Shown in pieces: positions 58,457 through 64,000 of a DNA stretch of 64,000 bases (positions within the stretch are counted from its first letter, which is position 1; every line of letters starts with the position of its first letter). Under the pieces are notes generated by a model. That model had not been told where the DNA came from. It searched no databases and was given only the letters and a program-made list of their open reading frames with translations. The position numbers were made by a program, and so were the translations under genes. Origin of the DNA: Alphaproteobacteria bacterium (GTDB taxonomy: Bacteria; Pseudomonadota; Alphaproteobacteria; Rhizobiales; Xanthobacteraceae); the NCBI GenBank assembly GCA_005884765.1, contig VAZV01000133.1, positions 115,783 through 179,782 on the forward strand, given 5' to 3'.

Positions 58457-59429
58457 TTACGAAAGGCCGAGTTCGGCCGCGAGCTTGTACCCGTCGGCCA
58501 GCGCGCGCAACCTGTCCCAGGTCGCGTCCTCGACCTCGATGCCCTCTCTCCTGCGCTTTTGCTCGCGCAGATATTCGACTTCGCCGGGATAGAATACACC
58601 GCTCGAGCCCTCCGAAGGCGGCGTCGATTTCAGGTAGTGCGCGAACTCGGAGACTTCCCGCTTGAAATCGCTCAAGGGGCGAAACGCGGCGACATTGAAT
58701 ACCGCCATGAAGCATCCGTCATTGTGCCGCCCGGTCGGCTCGACGCCGAAGCCGAGGCCAGTGAGCAGCCCGCACAACACCTCGACCATCGCAGCTAAGC
58801 CGCTTCCCTTGTAACCCTCGCTGCCGCCCAGCGGCAGCAGTGCGCCGCCCTTGCGATATTCCCTCGGATCGGTGGTGTGCCGCCCTTCGGCATTGATGAT
58901 CCAGCCCCTCGGGATCTCTTCGCCGCGCGCGACCGCAAGCTGGATCTTGCCGGCGGCGACCGCAGAGGTTGCCATGTCCAGATAAAACGGCGCCTCGAGG
59001 TCGGACGGCACCGCGATCGAAATCGGGTATCATGCCCTCGCGCATCGCCATCATCGGGTAGGCGGCGAGCCGCCCGACATGGCTTTGCCGGAACACGGTG
59101 CAAGCCGCGACGTTGGCGGTCTTCGCCTTTTCGATCGTCAGCGCCATCGCCTTGGCATTGACGTGAAAGCCGAAACCCCAATGACCGTCGATCACGGTCG
59201 TGGTCGGCGTCTCCTGCACGATGGTCCATTTCGCACCCGGCACGATATGGCCGGCCTTGATGCGGTCGATATAGGTCGGGATCGCGATCACGCCGTGCGA
59301 GTCATGGCCGGTAAGGTTGGCATTGACGCAGCCGACGGCGACCGCATCGGCTTCCTCATCCGAGGCGCCGGCCGCCTTCAAAAGCGCCGCGCCGATGCGC
59401 GCGAGACGGTCGGCCTGAACGATCGGCAT
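58457..59429 (-). pseudogene. Malate/L-lactate/ureidoglycolate dehydrogenase family, broken by internal deletion
   Basis: Two frames join to one Ldh_2/YlbC-type NAD(P)H dehydrogenase. The first (from ATG 59429, GAGGA upstream) reads MPIVQADRLARIGAALLKA through GHDSHGVIAIPTYIDRI, where the catalytic His lies, to SHVGRLAAYPMMAMREGM. At about 59027-59031 the sequence jumps to PISIAVPSDLEAPFYLDMAT in another frame. The roughly 30 residues expected between (the G-rich TADSG... to ...LGTN segment) are missing. This reads as a deletion of about 90 bp that also shifts the frame; the second part is intact to the stop at 58457. The gene heads the catabolic cluster. Confidence 0.8.
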
Positions 59430-59788
59430 GGGGGTTTCCTCAAACGATTGCCCGCGCGAGAGTTGTTTTGGAAGCAAGGTCTTGTTTGTTGCCGGGCGCA
59501 TGGTCTCAAAGCCGACTTCCGATAGCAATCGCTCCCGGGGCCAGTTCAGGTCTGCAAACTCATGGGTGCAACGCAACGCTGGCAGGCTCTCGGCAGCTCT
59601 TTGCAGCTCTTGGCCACGGCCGCCCAATCCGCGGGCACGTCCGTAGTTCTCGGGGTTTTGGCCCTCGGTTATTGGTATGACGTTTACTTTGAATCATAGT
59701 TTGCGGCCGTCCATAACCGCCACTTAGGCCTCCTTTCCGCATAAATCCGCCCTGGGCTGGCCCGTTTTGCCGCTGGGAGCAGAAGGTC
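59430..59788. other. Divergent intergenic region, no gene seen
   Basis: About 359 bases between the broken dehydrogenase and the GGDEF-EAL gene, presumably with the promoters of both. The G+C is lower around 59660-59720 (GTTTACTTTGAATCATAG). A few in-frame codons extend upstream of the dehydrogenase on the minus strand without family resemblance. No hairpin with U-tract or palindrome stands out. Confidence 0.4.
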
Positions 59789-62700
59789 TTGGAGACTAAC
59801 CTTGCGCGTACTTTTGCAGCGTTGAGCGCAACCAACGAAGCAATCCTGTATGCGAAATCGCCGGAAGAACTGTACGAGCAGGTCTGCAAAGCCGCGTTTT
59901 CGAGCGGCGACTTCCTGGCGACGGCGGTGTTCCTGCTTGGACCCGGGACGGATTTGCTCCGATGCGTGGCCGGCTTCGGCGAAGACATCGCACGGCTGCG
60001 CGGCATCGACATTTCTATACTTGCCGGGACGCCCGAGGGGTCGGGGGTTTGCGGGCAGGCCTTTCGCGACCAACGGCTGTGCGTCAGCAACGATTTTCTC
60101 AACGACACGCGTTCGCTCGCCTGGCGGCAGGGAGCCTGCGAGGGGCACGTCGGCTCGGCTGCGGCGCTGCCGCTGATCTGCAACGGCAGCAGCGTCGGCG
60201 TGCTGCTCGTCACCCGGCGCGAGCCGGGCTCGATCCACGGGCGGACCGTCTCAATGCTTGAGCGGATGTCGGCCAATATTTCGTTCGCGCTCGACAATTT
60301 CGACCACGAGGCCGCGCGCAAGAACGGCGAGCGCGCGATGCGCAGGCTCAACCGGATGTTTGGCGCGATCAGCGCAACCAACGAGGCCATCCTTCGCGCC
60401 AAGACGGAACACGATCTCTATCAGCGGGTTTGCGATGCCGCCGTTCATAGCGGCAAGTCGATCGCCACCGTGGTCTTCCTGGCCGAGCCGGGCTCTATCT
60501 GGCTCAAGCCCGTCGCCGGGACCGGCGAAAGCGTTGAACGGATCACGCGGTCGCGCTTCTCGATCGATCCGGACAATGTGTACGGCACAGGCGTCTGCGG
60601 ACAAGCGTTCCGGACCCAGAAGCCGTGCATCAACAGCGATATCCAGAACTCCGAGCAGGGACGGCCATGGCGTGAGGCGGGATACGAAACCGGCGTCGTG
60701 GCTTGCATCGCGATACCCTTGATCAAGGCCGGAAAGAGCGTCGGAGTATTGATGTTCTTCGTCGGCCGATCCTGGGCGGCGGACGAAGAGATTGTCGCGC
60801 TATTGGCGCGGATGGCGGAGAACGTCTCGTTTGCGCTCGACAACTTCGATCGCGCCGGGGAAAGGGCCAGGACCGAGCAGCAGAGGGAGCGGCTGGCGCG
60901 AATGTTCGCGGCGCTGAGCGCCACCAACGAAGCGATCATGCGAGCCAAATCCCGCGCCGAGCTGTTCGAGCTGGTGTGTATTGCCGCGGCAAGCGGCGGC
61001 AAATTCACCTCGACCAGCATCGGTTTAGCCAATCCCGACAGTGATTTTCTCGACGTCGTGGCGGCTGCCGGACCGACCGCCGAGACGACGCGAAACGTCA
61101 GGCTCTCGATCAACGAGGCGCATCCGGAAGGGCGGGGGGTCAGTGGGACCGCATTCCGTTCCGGGCAGGCCTGCGTCAGCAACGATTATCTCGCCGACCC
61201 GCAAAGGAGCGCTTTTCACTCCGTCGTTCGCGGCGACGGCGCGAAGTCAGCCGCGGCATTTCCGTTGCTGATCCAGGGGCGGGCCGTCGGCGTCATGATC
61301 TTTCTGTCTGCCGAAGCGAGCACCTTCACGCCCGAATTCGTCGAGCTGCTGCAGCGGCTCGCCGACAACGTCTCCTATGCGCTTGAGAATTTCGACCGGG
61401 CCGACGCAAAGAACAAGGCCGATGAACGGATCGAATACCTCGCTTCGCATGACAGCCTGACCGATCTTCCGAACCGGGAGATGTTCAACTCCTTGCTGCG
61501 CCGTGCGATCGAGACCGCGTGTCGTCACCAACGCCGGTTGGCGGTGCTGTTCATCGATCTCGACAGGTTCAAGGTCATCAACGATTCGCTCGGTCATGAC
61601 GCCGGCGATATGTTGCTTGTGGAAGTCGCCCGGCGCTTGCGCGGCGTTCTGCGTTCGAGCGACGTGGTGGCGCGGCTCGGCGGCGACGAGTTCGTCGTCA
61701 TCCTGGAAGAATGCGCCGAGACCGACGACGTCGAAAATATCGCGGCCAATCTGCTCTCCGTTCTCAGCCAGCCCATGGAACTCGGCGGTCATGAGTGCCA
61801 CACCACCGCCAGCATCGGCATCGCGATGTATCCTCAAAACGGCAGCGACGCGCTGTCGCTGACGAAGAATGCCGACATGGCGATGTATCTGGCCAAGGAA
61901 GACGGCAAGAACGGCTTCCGTTTCTTCTCCAAGGAAGTCAGGGCCCAGTCGATCGAACGCCTGGAACTGGAAACCGCGCTGCGCCGTGCGCTGGAGCGCG
62001 ATCAGCTTTCGCTGCATTATCAACCGAAAGTGGACGTCGCGAGCGGACAAATCACCGGCGTCGAGGCGCTGTTGCGCTGGGCCCATCCCGAATTCGGCAT
62101 GGTGCCGCCGCTGCAATTCATTCCGCTTGCGGAGGAGACAGGATTGATCGTGCCGGTCGGCCGCTGGGTCTTGAAGGAGGCTTGTGCGCAAAACATGGCC
62201 TGGCAGCGCCGCGGGTTGCGGCCGGTGTCGGTGGCGGTCAATCTCTCGCCGCGGCAATTCATCGACGCGCAATTGCTGCAGGACATCGACGAGGCGCTGG
62301 CGGGAAGCGGCATGTCGCCAGTGCTTCTCCAGCTCGAGGTCACCGAGAGCATGGTGATGCGTAACGTCTCCCGGGCCGTCAGGGTGCTCGATGCCATCAG
62401 GAGCCGCGGCATCCGCCTTGCGATCGACGATTTCGGCACCGGCTATTCGTCGATGTCGCTGATGAAGCAATTTCCGATCGACACGATCAAGATCGATCGC
62501 TCCTTTGTCCGTGATCTGCCCGAGGATACGGAGGATCGTGCGATTACGCAGGCGATCATCGGCATGGGCAAGGCGCTGGGAATGACGGTTATCGCCGAGG
62601 GCGTGGAGACCGCCGAACAGCAGGCGTTCCTGCGCAGCCACGGCTGCGACGAGATGCAGGGTTTCCTGTTCAGCAAGCCGCTGCCGTCGCGCCAAATGGC

Positions 62701-62812
62701 CGAGCTGCTTCGTGCCGCGCCGCTGGTGGTTTCTCCGCCGCTGCAGGCCGGAATAGACGGTGCGCCGGCGGAGATCCATCCGCCGTCACGCTTGAGAAGC
62801 GCCGCCGTTTAG
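59789..62812 (+). CDS. Triple-GAF diguanylate cyclase/phosphodiesterase (GAF-GAF-GAF-GGDEF-EAL)
   Basis: A 1007-residue cytoplasmic c-di-GMP enzyme. Three tandem GAF domains (about 5-172, 184-355 and 365-535) each open with a near-identical 'xMFxAxSATNEAIxxAK' stretch, indicating internal duplication. The GGDEF domain (about 550-710) has an intact GGDEF at 631-635 and an RSSD inhibitory site at 622-625, five residues before it. The EAL domain (about 725-985) has E759-A-L, NLSPRQF, ESMVMRN, DDFGTGYSSM, IKIDRSFV and EGVET. Both activities look possible. No signal or transmembrane segment. TTG start at 59789 with GGGAG upstream. Confidence 0.93.
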   Translation: METNLARTFAALSATNEAILYAKSPEELYEQVCKAAFSSGDFLATAVFLLGPGTDLLRCVAGFGEDIARLRGIDISILAGTPEGSGVCGQAFRDQRLCVSNDFLNDTRSLAWRQGACEGHVGSAAALPLICNGSSVGVLLVTRREPGSIHGRTVSMLERMSANISFALDNFDHEAARKNGERAMRRLNRMFGAISATNEAILRAKTEHDLYQRVCDAAVHSGKSIATVVFLAEPGSIWLKPVAGTGESVERITRSRFSIDPDNVYGTGVCGQAFRTQKPCINSDIQNSEQGRPWREAGYETGVVACIAIPLIKAGKSVGVLMFFVGRSWAADEEIVALLARMAENVSFALDNFDRAGERARTEQQRERLARMFAALSATNEAIMRAKSRAELFELVCIAAASGGKFTSTSIGLANPDSDFLDVVAAAGPTAETTRNVRLSINEAHPEGRGVSGTAFRSGQACVSNDYLADPQRSAFHSVVRGDGAKSAAAFPLLIQGRAVGVMIFLSAEASTFTPEFVELLQRLADNVSYALENFDRADAKNKADERIEYLASHDSLTDLPNREMFNSLLRRAIETACRHQRRLAVLFIDLDRFKVINDSLGHDAGDMLLVEVARRLRGVLRSSDVVARLGGDEFVVILEECAETDDVENIAANLLSVLSQPMELGGHECHTTASIGIAMYPQNGSDALSLTKNADMAMYLAKEDGKNGFRFFSKEVRAQSIERLELETALRRALERDQLSLHYQPKVDVASGQITGVEALLRWAHPEFGMVPPLQFIPLAEETGLIVPVGRWVLKEACAQNMAWQRRGLRPVSVAVNLSPRQFIDAQLLQDIDEALAGSGMSPVLLQLEVTESMVMRNVSRAVRVLDAIRSRGIRLAIDDFGTGYSSMSLMKQFPIDTIKIDRSFVRDLPEDTEDRAITQAIIGMGKALGMTVIAEGVETAEQQAFLRSHGCDEMQGFLFSKPLPSRQMAELLRAAPLVVSPPLQAGIDGAPAEIHPPSRLRSAAV

Positions 62813-62947
62813 ACGCTACCCGACGCGCGCGTGCAAGGGGGCGACAGAGCGAAATCGCGCATGACGCACGTGCAGCATTGAAAGGCATTTACGCCACGCG
62901 CCGCGATGCTAGGTTGCCGCCAACGAGAAACTGGGAGGATCAACTTC

Positions 62948-63547
62948 ATGAAACGTTTATCGACGCTCGCGGCCGGCGTTTTAATCGGTGCTGCCGCCTT
63001 TCAATATTCGAGCGTGGTGTCGGGCCAAAGCGACGGTTGGATCACGCTGGTCGACAGCACCAGGATGGGCGACTGGGACGAGGTCGGCAAAGCCAACTGG
63101 GCGATGAAGGACGGCGTACTTGTTGCCGACAAGCTTGACGGCAAGGACCTCGCTTATCTCGTCAGCAAGAATTCCTACAAGGATTTCCAGATCAGGGCCG
63201 AGTTCTGGGTCAGCGACGACGCCAACAGCGGCATCTTCATCCGTTGCGAGCAGCCGAAGAGCATCGGCGGCAAGACCTGCTACGAGGTCAACATCTTCGA
63301 CCAGCGGCCGGACCCGAGCTACGGCACCGGTGCGATCGTCGATGTCGCCAAGGTCGATCCGATGCCAAAGGCCGGCGGCAAATGGAACACCTATGAGATC
63401 ACCGCGCAGGGGCCGCATTTTGTCGTCGTGCTCAACGGTCAAAAGACCGTCGATGCCGAGGACTCAAAGCACTCAAGCGGCGCGATCGCGCTGCAATACG
63501 GCCAGGGTGTGGTCAAATTCCGCAAGGTTCAGATCAAGCCGCTGTAA
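62948..63547 (+). CDS. Exported DUF1080 (3-keto-disaccharide hydrolase-type) protein
   Basis: A 199-residue protein: signal peptide (MKRLSTLAAGVLIGAAAFQYSSVVSGQ), then a concanavalin-like DUF1080 fold: GWITLVDSTRMGDWDEVGKANWAMKDGVLVADK, DLAYLVSKNSYKDFQIRAEFWVSDDANSGIFIRCE and KWNTYEITAQGPHFVVVLNGQKTVDAEDSKHSSGAIALQYGQGVVKFRKVQIK. The domain is common in proteins that bind or hydrolyse 3-keto-sugars. GGAGG lies 9 nt before ATG 62948. It is convergent with the DUF5996 gene, 12 nt apart. Confidence 0.88.
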   Translation: MKRLSTLAAGVLIGAAAFQYSSVVSGQSDGWITLVDSTRMGDWDEVGKANWAMKDGVLVADKLDGKDLAYLVSKNSYKDFQIRAEFWVSDDANSGIFIRCEQPKSIGGKTCYEVNIFDQRPDPSYGTGAIVDVAKVDPMPKAGGKWNTYEITAQGPHFVVVLNGQKTVDAEDSKHSSGAIALQYGQGVVKFRKVQIKPL

Positions 63548-63559
63548 GATTTAAGCGCG

Positions 63560-64000
63560 TCACGAAACGCTTCGCACCACGCCCGGCTGGCCCAGCGCGC
63601 ATTCCAGCGCATCGCGGTCCCATTTGGCGCAGTTGGCCGCGGCCTCATAGGTGGTTTGCAGGAATTCGAGCAGCGCCTTATCGGGATCATCAGCCGCCCG
63701 CACGGCGTCGTAAGGCAAGATGAACTCGCCGAGCGCCTCGCTGAAGAACGCCGCTTTTGGCTGCACGCGCGCGGTGCGAAAGCCCGGCGGCTCAGGATAG
63801 GCATAGGAATAGAACGCGGGATAATCGATTGCACCGGAACCCGGCCAGAAGCCGGCGCTGCTTACTTCGTGCGAATAAGCCTCAAGGGCGACCGCATCGG
63901 GCAAGTTCGGCACGCCGCCGGGATGGCGGGGCGCGCGACGGCCGGAAAACCGCGTCACCGCGAGATCGAAGCTGCCCCAGAAGAAATGCACCGGGCTCGC
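63560..64000 (-). CDS. DUF5996 family protein, partial
   Basis: The frame is open at the right edge of the window, so this is the C-terminal 146 residues. SPVHFFWGSFDLAVTRFSGR, PHPGGVPNLPD, EVSSAGFWPGSGAIDYPAFYSYAYPEPPGF and EALGEFILPYDAVRAADDPDKALLEFLQTTYEAAANCAKWDRDAL match the C-terminal half of DUF5996 proteins (usually about 300 residues). Function of the family is unknown; the conserved Trp/Phe/Tyr-rich core suggests a ligand pocket. Confidence 0.88.
   Translation of the reverse strand, partial: ASPVHFFWGSFDLAVTRFSGRRAPRHPGGVPNLPDAVALEAYSHEVSSAGFWPGSGAIDYPAFYSYAYPEPPGFRTARVQPKAAFFSEALGEFILPYDAVRAADDPDKALLEFLQTTYEAAANCAKWDRDALECALGQPGVVRSVS

Overview
The window is high-GC, densely coded alphaproteobacterial chromosome. 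Protein sequences and architecture (many orphan Bug-type solute-binding proteins, LLM-class flavin monooxygenases, a CpdR response regulator, a ROSE-type RNA thermometer before a small heat-shock gene, GTCATTGCG palindromic repeats) point to Bradyrhizobium or a close Nitrobacteraceae relative. The genus is inferred from family resemblance, not from a database search. I see no rRNA, CRISPR array, insertion sequence or prophage; there is one tRNA (Val, GAC).

Region by region. 1-10.6 kb: end of a Pro/Ala-rich protein, a heat-regulated Hsp20 gene, an alpha/beta hydrolase, a TauE-type exporter facing a LysR regulator, an orphan Bug protein, a Tat-exported bicupin resembling oxalate decarboxylase, a lone CpaC-type N-terminal domain, HisN-type phosphatase, a candidate small RNA, an N-formylglutamate amidohydrolase and cpdR. 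10.7-14 kb: tRNA-Val followed by about 1.1 kb of decayed gene remnants, then a TetR/NmrA pair with a truncated DUF1772 gene. 14-22.3 kb: GH25 lysozyme, AlkB-like dioxygenase, dihydropyrimidinase, HxlR regulator, a Cys-less isochorismatase-fold hydrolase, an FAD dehydrogenase and an acyl-CoA ligase. 23.7-27.7 kb: two ACMSD-like amidohydrolases with a stand-alone Rieske protein, facing a TAXI-type binding protein. 28-34.5 kb: tungstate transporter genes tupA and tupB placed convergently with no ATPase gene, an SDR, a GFA-fold protein, and a ThDP decarboxylase facing an LLM monooxygenase.

34.7-42.7 kb: M20 peptidase, MHS-family transporter, then a glutamate/aspartate-type ABC operon with two tandem binding-protein genes (separated by a strong hairpin), two permeases and an ATPase, followed by a D-amino-acid transaminase. 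42.8-46.7 kb: EmrAB-type efflux pair with a divergent LysR gene and a perfect inverted repeat between them. 46.8-53.5 kb: serine hydrolase/acyltransferase pair, orphan Bug protein, small exported proteins, and a DUF3311/sodium-solute symporter pair. 53.5-59.4 kb: a five-gene minus-strand catabolic cluster (Ldh-family dehydrogenase, disrupted; LLM monooxygenase; fumarylacetoacetase-type hydrolase; ThDP enzyme; Bug protein). 59.8-64 kb: a triple-GAF GGDEF-EAL protein, a DUF1080 protein and a partial DUF5996 gene.

The overall theme is scavenging and oxidative breakdown of organic acids, amino acids and heterocycles by a metabolically versatile soil bacterium. The least explained items are the amidohydrolase/amidohydrolase/Rieske operon, the small-RNA candidate at 8.85 kb, and the repeated pairing of LLM monooxygenases with ThDP enzymes.
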